This document shows positions 36,676-49,159 of a DNA stretch of 62,326 nucleotides, piece after piece; the first letter of the stretch is position 1; every line of letters begins with the position of its first letter. The stretch is taken from positions 1 through 62,326 of the forward strand of contig NZ_JACVPB010000002.1 in the NCBI RefSeq assembly GCF_018882085.1, read 5' to 3'. Below the pieces are notes generated by a model. That model was not told the origin of the DNA and searched no databases. It saw only the letters and a list, made by a program, of their open reading frames with translations. Position numbers and translations under genes: made by a program. Source of the DNA: Polynucleobacter sp. AP-Reno-20A-A9 (GTDB taxonomy: Bacteria > Pseudomonadota > Gammaproteobacteria > Burkholderiales > Burkholderiaceae).

Positions 36676-37800
36676 ATGAGCCAACAAAATACGAATCCCG
36701 CTAATTGGTACTCCGCTGTCGACAAGACTTCAGATACTGACGATCAACGCATTGACAACATTTCTGTTCTGCCTCCGCCAGAGCATTTAATCCGCTTCTT
36801 TCCGATTTCTGGAACTCCGACTGAAGCGTTGATCAGCAACACTCGCAAAAAGATCCGCGACATTATTCATGGCAAAGATGACCGTTTACTCGTAATCATT
36901 GGACCATGCTCTATTCATGATCCAAAAGCGGCACTGGAATATTGCCAACGCCTCTTAGCTGAGCGTGAGCGTTTTTCTGGTGAATTAGAAATTGTGATGC
37001 GTGTGTATTTTGAGAAGCCACGCACTACCGTTGGCTGGAAAGGTTTGATCAATGACCCTTACTTAGATGAAAGCTATCGCATCGAAGAAGGTCTCCGCCT
37101 TGCGCGCCAAGTATTGATGGAAATTAATCGCCTAGGAATGCCAGCTGGTAGCGAGTTTTTGGATGTGATCTCACCGCAATATATTGCTGACCTCATTTCT
37201 TGGGGCGCAATTGGTGCACGCACTACCGAGAGCCAAGTTCACCGTGAACTTGCTTCCGGACTTTCCGCACCTATCGGATTTAAGAACGGCACTGATGGCA
37301 ACATCAAAATTGCAACTGATGCCATTCAAGCAGCAGGTCGTCCACATCACTTCTTATCCGTTCATAAAAATGGTCAAGTATCCGTTGTGGAAACTAAAGG
37401 CAATAAAGACTGTCACGTGATTTTGCGTGGCGGTAAAGAGCCAAACTACGAAGCACAGTTTGTGCAGGCAGCCTGCTCTGAGCTAGAAGCAGCCAAGCTT
37501 CCAGCCAGTTTGATGGTGGATTTGTCACATGCCAATTCAAGCAAGAAGCATGAGCGTCAAATTGTGGTTGCTGACGATGTAGCGCAGCAAATTGAATCTG
37601 GTTCACATCAGATTTTTGGTGTGATGGTGGAAAGCCATCTGAATGATGGCGCCCAGAAATTTACGCCAGGAAAAGATGATCCAAGCAATTTGGAATACGG
37701 TAAGAGTATTACTGATGCCTGCATTAACTGGGATGATTCTGTGAAAGTATTAGAGCGTCTGGCTACGGCCGTTAAGAATCGTAGAAGCAAGAAAAAATAA
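36676..37800 (+). CDS. aroG: 3-deoxy-7-phosphoheptulonate synthase, class I (AroF/AroG/AroH type)
   Basis: Condenses phosphoenolpyruvate with erythrose-4-phosphate, the first step of aromatic amino-acid synthesis. It has 374 residues. An Asn/Asp-rich N-terminal stretch of about 20 residues precedes the core. Motifs include VIIGPCSIHDPKAALEYCQR, RVYFEKPRTTVGWKGLIND, ISWGAIGARTTESQVHRELA, GFKNGTDGNI and MVDLSHANSSKKHERQ. The family splits into Phe-, Tyr- and Trp-sensitive isozymes; the class cannot be decided by eye, so the symbol is provisional. A terminator follows within 40 bases. Confidence 0.92.
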   Translation: MSQQNTNPANWYSAVDKTSDTDDQRIDNISVLPPPEHLIRFFPISGTPTEALISNTRKKIRDIIHGKDDRLLVIIGPCSIHDPKAALEYCQRLLAERERFSGELEIVMRVYFEKPRTTVGWKGLINDPYLDESYRIEEGLRLARQVLMEINRLGMPAGSEFLDVISPQYIADLISWGAIGARTTESQVHRELASGLSAPIGFKNGTDGNIKIATDAIQAAGRPHHFLSVHKNGQVSVVETKGNKDCHVILRGGKEPNYEAQFVQAACSELEAAKLPASLMVDLSHANSSKKHERQIVVADDVAQQIESGSHQIFGVMVESHLNDGAQKFTPGKDDPSNLEYGKSITDACINWDDSVKVLERLATAVKNRRSKKK

Positions 37801-37835
37801 TGTAGTTGTATTTCTAATTGCTAAGGAATAAAACT

Positions 37836-37868
37836 AAAAGAGACTAATTTATTTGGTCTCTTTTTTTT
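37836..37868. terminator. Terminator between aroG and the convergent adenosyltransferase gene
   Basis: AAAAGAGAC (37836-37844) pairs with GTCTCTTTT (37856-37864) across an AT-rich loop, followed by T to 37868. It terminates aroG. Because the stop codon of the minus-strand adenosyltransferase gene is at 37849, the loop lies inside that gene's end, so the hairpin is shared by both converging transcripts. Confidence 0.85.
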
Positions 37869-38418
37869 CATGCTTCCACAATACATCCGAACCGCCAGCT
37901 GCACGATTCAAAATACGCGATAGCACAAAGAGTAAGTCAGATAAGCGATTGACATATTGACGAGGAGAGTCATAGAGAGGCTCTTCCCATCCTAAACGCA
38001 CAATCGAACGCTCCGCTCTTCGACACACAGTGCGACATACATGAGCTTGAGCTGCGGCACGTGTACCACCGGGTAGGATAAATTCCGTTAACGGAGGTAG
38101 TTGTGAATTGTATTTTTCTAGCCAAACATCTAGCTGCGCTACGTGCTCAGGGTTGAGTAATTTGTAATTGGGAATACAGAGCTCACCACCCAAATCAAAT
38201 AAATCATGTTGCACCTGCAGAAAAAGCTCCTGTAATTCAGAAGAAATGCTTCCTGGGATCTCCTCGGTCATTAAAACCCCGATTTCTGAGTTCAACTCAT
38301 CGATATCGCCCATGGCGCAGATCCGCAGGTGATCCTTCTCCACGCGACTTCCGTCACCCAAGCCCGTCATTCCTGCGTCACCGGTTCTAGTGGCGATTTT
38401 TGATAGTCGATTTCCCAT
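37849..38418 (-). CDS. Cob(I)alamin adenosyltransferase, PduO type
   Basis: Transfers the adenosyl group of ATP to cob(I)alamin to make coenzyme B12. It has 189 residues. The PduO-type ATP-binding N-terminus SKIATRTGDAGMTGLGDGSR is clear, as are GDIDELNSEIGVL, QHDLFDLGGELC, FILPGGTRAAAQAHVCRTVCRRAER and the NRLSDLLFVLSRILNR end. No cobalamin synthesis genes are nearby, so it more likely serves salvage of imported corrinoids. It is divergent from the glc operon by 18 bp. Confidence 0.93.
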   Translation of the reverse strand: MGNRLSKIATRTGDAGMTGLGDGSRVEKDHLRICAMGDIDELNSEIGVLMTEEIPGSISSELQELFLQVQHDLFDLGGELCIPNYKLLNPEHVAQLDVWLEKYNSQLPPLTEFILPGGTRAAAQAHVCRTVCRRAERSIVRLGWEEPLYDSPRQYVNRLSDLLFVLSRILNRAAGGSDVLWKHEKKETK

Positions 38419-38436
38419 AAGCTTAATTATAGGTAA

Positions 38437-39951
38437 ATGGCTAAAATGATTCTTATGAATATGGTGACCCCACCCCCCGAATTAGCCGCTATTAGCGCCC
38501 TTCAGTCCAAATTGGTTGCGGCCTTGCGCCCAATCCTGCCGGAATATGCCCTTCTATGGGAGCCAGAAGACACCATTCCATACGAATGTGATGGTCTGGC
38601 CGCCTATCGTCGGATGCCTTTGGCAGTAGCTTTGCCAGAAACAGAAGAGCAGGTCGCCAAAATTCTGAAGATTTGCTACGCGATGCAAATCCCAGTAGTA
38701 CCTCGCGGATCAGGAACCGGTCTCTCAGGTGGCGCAATGCCCCTTTCTCAAGGGTTGGTGCTGTCATTAGCCAAGCTCAAGAAAATTATCAGCATCGATC
38801 CGTTTACTCGCACTGCAGTTGTTCAGCCTGGCGTGCGCAATCTTGCTATTTCTGAAGCAGTTGCCCACCTCGGTTTGTATTACGCTCCAGATCCCTCCTC
38901 TCAGATTGCTTGTTCAATTGGCGGCAACGTCAATGAAAACTCTGGTGGTGTGCACTGCCTTAAATACGGCCTCACTCTGCACAACGTTCTGCGTGTGCGC
39001 GGAATACTCATGAACGGTGAGATCGTTGAATTTGGCGGCTTAGCACCAGATGCACCTGGACTCGATTTACTCGCCATCATGATGGGTAGCGAAGGCATGC
39101 TTGCCGTAGTTACTGAAGTCACAGTTAAGTTGGTAGCGAAACCAAAATTGGCTCGCGTGATCATGGCAAGTTTTGATGACATCGAAAAAGGTGGTAATGC
39201 AGTTGCTGCCATCATCGCAGCCGGCATTATTCCTGCTGGTTTGGAGATGATGGACAAAGCTACCACTCGCGCTGTAGAGGAGTTTGTCCATGCAGGCTAT
39301 GACTTAGACGCTGCAGCTATTTTGCTCTGCGAATCTGATGGCACTCCAGAAGAAGTTGCTGAAGAAATCGAACGCATGACCAAGGTGCTTGAAGAAGCTG
39401 GCGCAAGCGGTATTCAGATTTCTAAAGATGAAGGTGAGCGCTTGAAGTTTTGGAGTGGGCGCAAAAATGCTTTCCCAGCAGCTGGGCGCCTAGCGCCAGA
39501 CTACTACTGCATGGATGGAACTATTCCTCGTCGCCACATTGCCACCCTACTTAAGCGCATTCAGGGTATGGAAGAAAAGTACGGCCTTGGATGTTTAAAC
39601 GTATTCCATGCAGGCGATGGCAATATGCATCCCCTGATTTTATTTAACGGTGCTGACCAAGAAGAATGGCATCGTGCAGAAGAATTCGGCACCGAAATCC
39701 TAGAAGCCTGTGTAGAACTCGGTGGCACGATCACTGGTGAGCATGGTGTTGGCATCGAAAAAATTAATTCGATGTGCGTGCAGTTTGGTGAAGGTGAGCG
39801 TGAATCCTTCTGGGGTGTGAAGAGTGCTTTTGATCCAGAAAAATTACTCAACCCAGATAAAGCTATTCCGACTTTGAGTCGGTGCGCAGAATATGGTCGT
39901 ATGCGCATTAGCGGTGGTCAATTACCTCACCCAGAATTGGAGCGCTTCTGA
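38437..39951 (+). CDS. glcD: Glycolate oxidase subunit GlcD (FAD-linked)
   Basis: Catalytic flavoprotein subunit oxidising glycolate to glyoxylate. It has 504 residues from the first ATG; in-frame ATGs at 38446, 38455 and 38461 are alternative starts. The PCMH-type FAD domain shows IPVVPRGSGTGLSGGAMPL and PDPSSQIACSIGGNVNENSGGVHCLKYG; the C-terminal FAD-oxidase domain shows NVFHAGDGNMHPLILF and GGTITGEHGVGIEK. A lactate or hydroxyglutarate substrate cannot be fully excluded, but the glcE and glcF neighbours favour glycolate. The TGA shares its last base with the glcE ATG. Confidence 0.93.
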   Translation: MAKMILMNMVTPPPELAAISALQSKLVAALRPILPEYALLWEPEDTIPYECDGLAAYRRMPLAVALPETEEQVAKILKICYAMQIPVVPRGSGTGLSGGAMPLSQGLVLSLAKLKKIISIDPFTRTAVVQPGVRNLAISEAVAHLGLYYAPDPSSQIACSIGGNVNENSGGVHCLKYGLTLHNVLRVRGILMNGEIVEFGGLAPDAPGLDLLAIMMGSEGMLAVVTEVTVKLVAKPKLARVIMASFDDIEKGGNAVAAIIAAGIIPAGLEMMDKATTRAVEEFVHAGYDLDAAAILLCESDGTPEEVAEEIERMTKVLEEAGASGIQISKDEGERLKFWSGRKNAFPAAGRLAPDYYCMDGTIPRRHIATLLKRIQGMEEKYGLGCLNVFHAGDGNMHPLILFNGADQEEWHRAEEFGTEILEACVELGGTITGEHGVGIEKINSMCVQFGEGERESFWGVKSAFDPEKLLNPDKAIPTLSRCAEYGRMRISGGQLPHPELERF

Positions 39952-41096
39952 TGAGTCACTCCAACCCACAAATTAATGCATTCCAAGAGCAAATTCTGAA
40001 TGCAGCAAAGAACAAAACCCCGCTCTCCATTCAAGGCGGTGGCACTAAGTCTTGGTACGGCAATCCAAATAGCTATACCAAACTAGATACACGTGCCTAC
40101 TCAGGCATTTTGGAATACCAACCAGAAGAATTAGTCATCACCGCTTGTGCCGGCACTCCGCTGAAAGAAATTGAAGCGGCTCTCAAAGAAAAAAATCAGG
40201 TACTTGCTTTTGAACCACCTCATTTTGGCGAGAACGCAACCTTTGGTGGCGCAATTGCCGCTGGCCTAGCGGGTCCAGGACGCATTACAGTTGGCAACTT
40301 CCGCGACTTTGTATTGGGCGCTCGAATTTTGGATGGCAAAGGTCAAGATCTTTCCTTTGGCGGTAAGGTCATGAAGAACGTAGCGGGTTATGACGTCTCT
40401 CGTTTGTTGCCTGGCTCTTTGGGAACGCTTGCTCTTTTGTTAGAGGCCTCAGTCAAAGTTTTGCCTAAACCCGCTGCGACCGCAATCTTACGTTGTCAGA
40501 TCTCTCAAGAGAAAGCCCTCAAGATATTGAATGAATGGGCTGGCCAGCCATTACCTCTATCTGCAAGTTGCTGGATTGGTTCCGCCAAAGGTGGAAATGG
40601 AGAGCTAACTTTCCGTCTCGCCGGTGCGGCAGCTGCTGTAAAAGCCGCCATCCCCCTCATGAGTTCTTTGGTAATGGCTGCTGAGGTCAAAGAAGATATT
40701 GCTGAGCATTTCTGGAATGATTTGCGAGAGCAAAAAATTGCCGCCTTCAGTAATCTTGGCGCAGATCAAACGCTCTATCGTTTAGCGCTACCTGCGGCCT
40801 GTGGACCAATCACTATCCCTGGCACTGCCGATGAAATCATTTTGGAGTGGCATGGTCAACAGCGCTGGATAAAGGCGCCTGGCGATGAGGCCACCTTTAA
40901 AGCTTTCAAGGCCATTGCCAACTCCCATGGCGGACATACAACTCGCTTTAGACAGGGTGCAAATGTAAACCCTAGCAATCAGCGCTTTACTTTGCTATCC
41001 GAGCAAGCTCACTCCTTTGCCCTTGAGGCAGTGCAAGAACGCCTGAGATTAGCTTTTGATCCTGCAGGTGTATTCGCTACTAAACGTCTTCCATAA
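39951..41096 (+). CDS. glcE: Glycolate oxidase subunit GlcE (FAD-binding)
   Basis: Second FAD-binding subunit of glycolate oxidase. It has 381 residues, with the truncated PCMH-type domain: PLSIQGGGTKSWYG, YQPEELVITACAGTPLKEIE, FGENATFGGAIAAGLAGPGR and GKVMKNVAGYDVSRLLPGSL. It lacks the C-terminal FAD-oxidase domain seen in GlcD, as usual. The start overlaps the glcD stop (TGATG), indicating translational coupling. The end, RLAFDPAGVFATKRLP, is the family's usual C-terminus. Confidence 0.94.
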   Translation: MSHSNPQINAFQEQILNAAKNKTPLSIQGGGTKSWYGNPNSYTKLDTRAYSGILEYQPEELVITACAGTPLKEIEAALKEKNQVLAFEPPHFGENATFGGAIAAGLAGPGRITVGNFRDFVLGARILDGKGQDLSFGGKVMKNVAGYDVSRLLPGSLGTLALLLEASVKVLPKPAATAILRCQISQEKALKILNEWAGQPLPLSASCWIGSAKGGNGELTFRLAGAAAAVKAAIPLMSSLVMAAEVKEDIAEHFWNDLREQKIAAFSNLGADQTLYRLALPAACGPITIPGTADEIILEWHGQQRWIKAPGDEATFKAFKAIANSHGGHTTRFRQGANVNPSNQRFTLLSEQAHSFALEAVQERLRLAFDPAGVFATKRLP

Positions 41097-41104
41097 GTCT
41101 TTCT

Positions 41105-42382
41105 ATGCAAACTCAACTCGCTCCTCAATTTGCCAACACGCCGGAAGGTATCGAGGCAGCCCGCATTCTGGGCAAATGTGTTCACTGCGGCTTCTGTACA
41201 GCCACTTGCCCTACCTATCAAATACTTGGTGACGAGTTAGATGGTCCTCGCGGACGTATCTATCTGATTAAGCAGATCGCCGAGGGTCAAACGCCCACTG
41301 AAAAGACTCGCCTGCATTTAGATCGTTGCTTAACTTGTCGCAATTGCGAGAGTACTTGCCCGAGTGGTGTGCAATATGGCAATTTAATAGACATTGGTCG
41401 CAAATGGGCAGAAGAAAATACGCCTGAGCGCCCAATCGGCCAACGCCTGACTCGTTGGGCCCTAAAAGAAGGTTTAACTAAGCCGGCTTTATTTAATACG
41501 GCTATGAGCCTAGGTCGCTTAGTACGTCCGTTAATGCCAAGCGGTATCAAACGCAAGATTCCGCTGACCGTTAATAAAGCATTAGCCAATTCTACCGATG
41601 CCTATGCAAGACCTACTGCAGCCCATCAGCGCAAAATGGTTTTGCTCGAAGGTTGCGTACAGCCTGGCATGCTCCCGAATATTAATTCAGCAACAGCGCG
41701 TGTACTTAATGCGTTAAAAATTCAAATGATTAGCGCGCCCAATGCCACCTGCTGTGGAGCGCTACGTTATCACCTCAATGATCAAGCTGGCGGCCTAGAT
41801 AATGCCAAGCAAAATATTGATGCGTGGTGGCCTTTAGTTGAAAGTGGCGTGGAAGCTATTGTGATGACAGCATCCGGTTGTGGTGTGATGGTGAAAGACT
41901 ATGGCCACTTGTTTGCAAATGATTCTGCCTATGCGGCCAAAGCGAAGAAAATTTCCGAGCTAACCAAAGACATTTCCGAAATACTACCTTCCTTACAAAA
42001 TGAGCTAGTTCAGCTGGTGGGTACAGACCCAAAACCAGGTGTCGTATATCACCCACCCTGCACCTTGCAACACGGCCAACAAATTCGTGGCAAGGTTGAG
42101 GGATTACTTTCTAGCATCGGTATTGGCGTACGTTTATGTGCCGATAGCCATCTTTGCTGCGGATCTGCCGGCACTTATTCAGTGACTCAGCCAGAACTAT
42201 CTGAGCAACTTCGTAAAAACAAGTTAACTCACTTAAATGCAGCATGTGAGGAGTCTGGTGCCGAAGTGATTGTTTCCGGGAATATTGGTTGCATTACTCA
42301 TCTACAACAAGATGACACTCCAGTGGTCCATTGGATCGAAATCGTAGATCAATTGCTGAGCAAAACCTCTAAGGCCGCATGA
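41105..42382 (+). CDS. glcF: Glycolate oxidase iron-sulfur subunit GlcF
   Basis: Electron-transfer subunit of glycolate oxidase. It has 425 residues with two 4Fe-4S clusters: CVHCGFCTATCP (Cys25, 28, 31, 35) and CLTCRNCESTCP (Cys75, 78, 81, 85). Two CCG domains follow, with CCGALRYH and CCGSAGTYS. Electrons probably pass to quinone at the inner membrane. It starts eight bases after glcE and overlaps yggS by four bases (ATGA), so the oxidase operon runs directly into yggS and proC. Confidence 0.95.
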   Translation: MQTQLAPQFANTPEGIEAARILGKCVHCGFCTATCPTYQILGDELDGPRGRIYLIKQIAEGQTPTEKTRLHLDRCLTCRNCESTCPSGVQYGNLIDIGRKWAEENTPERPIGQRLTRWALKEGLTKPALFNTAMSLGRLVRPLMPSGIKRKIPLTVNKALANSTDAYARPTAAHQRKMVLLEGCVQPGMLPNINSATARVLNALKIQMISAPNATCCGALRYHLNDQAGGLDNAKQNIDAWWPLVESGVEAIVMTASGCGVMVKDYGHLFANDSAYAAKAKKISELTKDISEILPSLQNELVQLVGTDPKPGVVYHPPCTLQHGQQIRGKVEGLLSSIGIGVRLCADSHLCCGSAGTYSVTQPELSEQLRKNKLTHLNAACEESGAEVIVSGNIGCITHLQQDDTPVVHWIEIVDQLLSKTSKAA

Positions 42383-43104
42383 ATTCCATTGTTGTTAATC
42401 TGATGCAAGTCAGAGCACGGATTGAGCTGGCTGCCTTAGCCGCAAAACGTGAGCCCGAAGAAATTGAACTTCTGGCGGTTAGCAAAACCTTTCCGGCCTC
42501 AGCAGTTGAAGAAGCCATGCACGCTGGACAATCTGCCTTTGGTGAAAACTACGTGCAAGAGGCCGTTGAAAAAATTGAGAAGCTAGCCAAATTACGCCCA
42601 TGGTTAATCTGGCATTTTATAGGCCCCTTACAGAGCAATAAAACGAAAGAAGTAGCGCAGCACTTTGATTGGGTTCATAGCGTGGACCGTCTCAAAATTG
42701 CAGAACGCCTATCCGCTCAACGTGGCGAGTTTCCAGATTTACCGCCATTGATGGTTTGCGTACAAATCAATGTCAGCGAGGAAGAAAGCAAAAGTGGTAT
42801 TTCCCTGGTTGAAGTTGAAGAGCTCTGTAATGCCATTGCCTCTTTGCCAAACTTGGTTTTGAGGGGCTTGATGGCCATTCCTGCCCCCAATCCAGATCCA
42901 ACTTTGCAGCGTCAGGCTTTTGCAGCCGTGCAAGATTGCTTCAAGCGGATACAGGCCACACACTTCACTGAGCTCGGCTACCAGTTCTTTGACACCCTTT
43001 CGATTGGCATGTCCGATGATTTAGAGGCTGCCATCGCTGAAGGCAGCACTATAGTTCGTGTTGGCACAGCCATTTTTGGGAAGCGCGATAAGATTAGCAA
43101 ATGA
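42379..43104 (+). CDS. yggS: YggS-type pyridoxal phosphate homeostasis protein (PLPBP)
   Basis: A 241-residue single-domain alanine-racemase-fold protein that binds PLP and maintains B6 and amino-acid balance without known catalysis. The PLP lysine lies in ELLAVSKTFPASAVEEA. FGENYVQEAVEKIE, WHFIGPLQSNKTKEV, VQINVSEEESKSGI, GLMAIP and LSIGMSDDLEAAIAEGSTIVRVGTAIFGKR are family marks. It overlaps glcF and proC by four bases at each end, giving strong coupling. The yggS-proC pairing is common in bacteria. Confidence 0.95.
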   Translation: MNSIVVNLMQVRARIELAALAAKREPEEIELLAVSKTFPASAVEEAMHAGQSAFGENYVQEAVEKIEKLAKLRPWLIWHFIGPLQSNKTKEVAQHFDWVHSVDRLKIAERLSAQRGEFPDLPPLMVCVQINVSEEESKSGISLVEVEELCNAIASLPNLVLRGLMAIPAPNPDPTLQRQAFAAVQDCFKRIQATHFTELGYQFFDTLSIGMSDDLEAAIAEGSTIVRVGTAIFGKRDKISK

Positions 43105-43970
43105 GCACAAACAAAATCGTACAAAATAATAGCAATGCGCACATTACCTTTATTGGTGGTGGCAATATGGGGCGCGCCCTCATCAGCGGCCTTCTTGCCA
43201 ATGGATTCGAACCCAACCAAATCTCTGTCGTAGAGGCAAATGCTGTAACCGCCCTAAAGTTATATGAAGATTTTGGTGTTCAAGGTATTGGTGCTCTGGA
43301 GAACATCGCTTTTGACTTCTCCAAAAATAATGTGCTTGTCATGGCGATCAAACCACAAGACTTCAATGTCGTTGCTAAAGGTTTGGCGTCCAAGTTAAAG
43401 CATGCCAGCGCTCCCGGTCCACTCATTCTGAGTATCGCTGCCGGCATTCGCTTAAAAGATATGAGTCGCTGGCTTGACCACACGCGCTGTGTGCGCGCCA
43501 TGCCTAATACTCCAGCCTTAATTGGCAAAGGTATTACCGGTCTTTTTGCAGATACGGCTGTTGATCAGTCTGACCGCGCCTTAGCTGAAACTATTTGTAA
43601 TGCGGTAGGTCAAGCCGTTTGGGTAAAAGAAGAAAAGCTGATGGATGCAGTAACTGCTGTTTCTGGCAGCGGCCCTGCTTATGTCTTTGCGTTTCTTGAG
43701 GCAATGCAATCTGCTGGAGAGAAGCTTGGCCTTGATTCAGAGACAGCTCGCAAGCTGGCTTATGCCACTCTTGAAGGCGCTACGCAGCTGGCCCATAACT
43801 CTGATGAACACGCTGGGGTTCTTCGCGAGAGAGTCACTTCAAAGGGTGGAACTACTGCTGCCGCTCTAGATGTCATGAAGCAACAAGGTTGGCACGAGAT
43901 CTTAGAAAAAGCGATTGATGCTGCAAGTCAGCGTGGTAAAGCGATGGGCGATGAACTCGGCCAGAGTTAA
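43101..43970 (+). CDS. proC: Pyrroline-5-carboxylate reductase
   Basis: Reduces pyrroline-5-carboxylate to proline with NAD(P)H. It has 289 residues, with the Rossmann motif [14 protein letters not shown] (17-30), VMAIKPQDF, the [13 protein letters not shown] segment, and the signature [16 protein letters not shown] and [16 protein letters not shown]. Its last bases overlap the stop of the convergent ubiA by four bases, so the two transcripts collide tail to tail with no room for a dedicated terminator. Confidence 0.96.
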   Translation: MSTNKIVQNNSNAHITFIGGGNMGRALISGLLANGFEPNQISVVEANAVTALKLYEDFGVQGIGALENIAFDFSKNNVLVMAIKPQDFNVVAKGLASKLKHASAPGPLILSIAAGIRLKDMSRWLDHTRCVRAMPNTPALIGKGITGLFADTAVDQSDRALAETICNAVGQAVWVKEEKLMDAVTAVSGSGPAYVFAFLEAMQSAGEKLGLDSETARKLAYATLEGATQLAHNSDEHAGVLRERVTSKGGTTAAALDVMKQQGWHEILEKAIDAASQRGKAMGDELGQS

Positions 43971-44830
43971 TTAATACCTAGACCCAACAAAATCCCCAGA
44001 AATAAAAATCCGCCTAACCAATTGTTATGGCGGAATGCTTTAAAGCAATTATCTCTATTGCGGGTTGACACCAACTTCAAGTGATAGATTGCGCAAGCTA
44101 GCGCGGGGAACCATCCCAATAAAAAATAATTACTCAAGTTAGCCAATTGAGCCACCCATAACTGGCTCAGAAAAAGCATGCCGTAGCTGATTGCAATAGC
44201 GACGACATCGTACTGCCCAAAAGTAATTGCGGATGTTCTCAGCCCTAAGCGCAAGTCATCATCTCGATCCACCATGGCATAAGCAGTGTCATAGGCGATT
44301 GCCCAAAAGATGTTTCCGATAAATAAGAACCAAGCCTCAAGGGGAATGAAATCCAAAATAGCCGCATAAGCCATCGGGATACCAAACCCAAAGGCAATAC
44401 CTAAGACGGCTTGGGGCATGGCAAAAAAGCGTTTAGTGAAGGGGTAGATAAAGGCTACCAGCAAAGCAAGTACTGATAGTTGTTTTGTAAATGTATTCAG
44501 AGGCTGAATGAGTAAAAACGCAATGAGGGCTAAAGTCCCGGCTACAGCTATAGCCTCTTTGCCAGAGATTTTTCCACTCGTTACGGGGCGGTCTTGCGTC
44601 CTTTTAACATGACGATCAAAATCACGGTCAGCGTAGTCATTAATTGCACAGCCAGCACTGCGCATTAGAAATGTGCCCGCCGTAAAGATCAACAAAATAG
44701 ACAAATCAGGCATGCCACTGCTTGCCAACCAAAGAGCCCAGAGCGTAGGCCACAACAGCAATAGCGTACCAATCGGCTTATCTAGCCTGATTAAGTATCC
44801 ATAAGATATCAAGCGCTCTTTTAAATTCAT
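43967..44830 (-). CDS. ubiA: 4-hydroxybenzoate octaprenyltransferase
   Basis: Integral membrane enzyme attaching the polyprenyl tail to 4-hydroxybenzoate in ubiquinone synthesis. It has 287 residues and about nine hydrophobic helices. The two Asp-rich prenyl-diphosphate motifs are [20 protein letters not shown] and [20 protein letters not shown]. The [18 protein letters not shown] and RPVTSGKIS segments also fit UbiA. It lies ten bases downstream of recG on the same strand and is probably cotranscribed. No chorismate lyase (ubiC) gene is adjacent here. Confidence 0.95.
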   Translation of the reverse strand: MNLKERLISYGYLIRLDKPIGTLLLLWPTLWALWLASSGMPDLSILLIFTAGTFLMRSAGCAINDYADRDFDRHVKRTQDRPVTSGKISGKEAIAVAGTLALIAFLLIQPLNTFTKQLSVLALLVAFIYPFTKRFFAMPQAVLGIAFGFGIPMAYAAILDFIPLEAWFLFIGNIFWAIAYDTAYAMVDRDDDLRLGLRTSAITFGQYDVVAIAISYGMLFLSQLWVAQLANLSNYFLLGWFPALACAIYHLKLVSTRNRDNCFKAFRHNNWLGGFLFLGILLGLGIN

Positions 44831-44840
44831 AGGGTAATTA

Positions 44841-46928
44841 TCAGGCCTTTAAAAATTCCGCTCGAGATCCGAGCCAGCGCTCTAAATGACGCTCCACTAG
44901 ATCTGCATGCTCAGCAAGCAAGCGCTCAGCCGCCTGTTGGGCCAGCTCAATTAGCCAGGCGTCGCGTTGCAAATCGACAAAGCGCAACATAGCATCACCT
45001 GATTGCTTCGCACCTAGTAACTCACCCGGACCACGCAGCGATAAATCCCGCTCAGCAATCACAAATCCATCTGAGGTCTCGCGTAAAGTTTGTAGACGCT
45101 CCTTAGCAGCCATTGAAAGCGGCTCGGCATACATCAAAATACAAACGGAATCTGCAGATCCTCTCCCCACGCGGCCGCGCAGCTGATGAATCTGGGCATA
45201 ACCAAAACGCTCAGCATGCTCAATCACCATTAAGGCCGCATTCGGTACATCTACCCCAACCTCAATTACCGTAGTGGCAACCAAGAGGTCAATCTCATTT
45301 GCCTTGAAGGCGGCCATGACTGCTGCTTTTTCTTCCGCTTTTAATCTGCCATGCACCAAGCCAACCTTAAAGTCAGGTAAAGCCAGCGTCAATTGCTCGA
45401 AGCTCTCAACTGCCGTTTGCAATTGCAACACTTCAGATTCTTCAATCAGGGGGCAAACCCAATACGCTTGCAACCCCTTGGATACCCAACTTTGTAAACC
45501 GCCGATCACCTCATCACGGCGACTGGCTTTGACCACTTTAGTGGCAATCGTCTTTCGGCCAGGAGGTAACTCATCGATAACGGAGACATCTAAGTCAGCA
45601 TAGTAGGTCATCGCTAAGGTACGCGGTATTGGTGTAGCAGACATCATCAGTTGATGGCAGTAAAACAATTCTGAACCTACCCGTTGCTGAATCTCTAAAC
45701 GCTGCCTCACTCCAAAGCGATGTTGCTCATCAATTACTGCTAAACCCAATCTAGCAAAACTGACATTCTCCTGAATCAAGGCATGGGTACCGATAATGAG
45801 TTGGGCTTGCCCATTCTCGATCATCTCTTGTGCCAGTCTTTTTTCTTTCGCCCTCAGACTTCCTGACAGCCAAGCGATTTTTACCCCCAAAGGTTCAAAC
45901 CATTCTTTCATTTTGAGATAGTGCTGCTCAGCCAAGATCTCCGTAGGCGCCATGATGGCGGCTTGATAGCCATGATCCATTACTCGCGCGGCAGCTAAGG
46001 CAGCTACAACAGTCTTGCCACTACCCACGTCTCCTTGCAGAAGGCGATTCATAGGGAATGACTTGGAAAGATCATTGCTAATTTCAGACCAAACACGATC
46101 TTGAGCATTGGTTAATTTAAAAGGCAACACTTTTAGCAAACCCTCTTCAAAGCTTTGCTGCCCTCTCTTGTCTTTACGCTCTTCTTTATTTTTTGCAAAA
46201 CTTGGCGCATGCCGCTCCTGACGAATCGCATGCGCACGCTTTAAAGAAATTTGCTGAGCAAGGAGTTCTTCAAACTGCACTCGACGCCAAGCGGGATGAG
46301 TACGCTCCAGCAATGCCTGGGTATTAGCGTCAGCAGGCGGTTGATGCAAATAGGTAATCGCTGCTTGAAGGCTTGGCCAGTCATTACTTGGCAATAACTC
46401 CGCCATCAGTTTTTTGGGTAAGAACTCAGCCAAACTGTCTTGCAGGCTTGAGTCACGTAAGGCTTGTGTCACGGCCTTACGAATAATCGTTTGCGAAACC
46501 CCAACGCTTGCCGGGTAAACCGGGGTCAAACTAGCTGGCAAAGGCGCATCTGGGGCTACGGCTCGCACGGTAGGATGAACCATCTCTGGACCCTGAAAAC
46601 CTTCACGCACTTCACCGCGAACTCGAATATTGACCCCGACAGCCATTTGCTTCTGTTGGCTAGGGTAGAAATTGAGAAAACGGAGGTTTAAGGTTTCAGT
46701 TTCATCCTCAATAGTCACTATCATCTGCCTTCTGGGCCGAAATAGGACCTGATTACGAATGACTACACCTTGGGTCTGGGCCGAATTAAACCTACCCTGA
46801 TGGATAGCCTCCTCAATAGTCAGCAGCTCCGTCTCATCCTCATAGCGGGATGGCAGGTGCAAAGCAAGGGCCATAGGGCTGTCTAAACCCATCTTTTGGA
46901 GTGTGCTTGGCGCTTGTTTAGTAGTCAT
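44841..46928 (-). CDS. recG: ATP-dependent DNA helicase RecG
   Basis: Branch-migration helicase acting on stalled forks and Holliday junctions. It has 695 residues. An N-terminal wedge/OB domain (SRYEDET near the start, [13 protein letters not shown]) is followed by helicase motifs: Walker [37 protein letters not shown] box [34 protein letters not shown] and [17 protein letters not shown]. The final [11 protein letters not shown] and [14 protein letters not shown] blocks are diagnostic. It is divergent from queA with a 30-bp gap. Confidence 0.97.
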   Translation of the reverse strand: MTTKQAPSTLQKMGLDSPMALALHLPSRYEDETELLTIEEAIHQGRFNSAQTQGVVIRNQVLFRPRRQMIVTIEDETETLNLRFLNFYPSQQKQMAVGVNIRVRGEVREGFQGPEMVHPTVRAVAPDAPLPASLTPVYPASVGVSQTIIRKAVTQALRDSSLQDSLAEFLPKKLMAELLPSNDWPSLQAAITYLHQPPADANTQALLERTHPAWRRVQFEELLAQQISLKRAHAIRQERHAPSFAKNKEERKDKRGQQSFEEGLLKVLPFKLTNAQDRVWSEISNDLSKSFPMNRLLQGDVGSGKTVVAALAAARVMDHGYQAAIMAPTEILAEQHYLKMKEWFEPLGVKIAWLSGSLRAKEKRLAQEMIENGQAQLIIGTHALIQENVSFARLGLAVIDEQHRFGVRQRLEIQQRVGSELFYCHQLMMSATPIPRTLAMTYYADLDVSVIDELPPGRKTIATKVVKASRRDEVIGGLQSWVSKGLQAYWVCPLIEESEVLQLQTAVESFEQLTLALPDFKVGLVHGRLKAEEKAAVMAAFKANEIDLLVATTVIEVGVDVPNAALMVIEHAERFGYAQIHQLRGRVGRGSADSVCILMYAEPLSMAAKERLQTLRETSDGFVIAERDLSLRGPGELLGAKQSGDAMLRFVDLQRDAWLIELAQQAAERLLAEHADLVERHLERWLGSRAEFLKA

Positions 46929-46958
46929 CGTTAAAATCTAACACCTGATGGTAATGCT

Positions 46959-49159
<2,201 letters not shown>

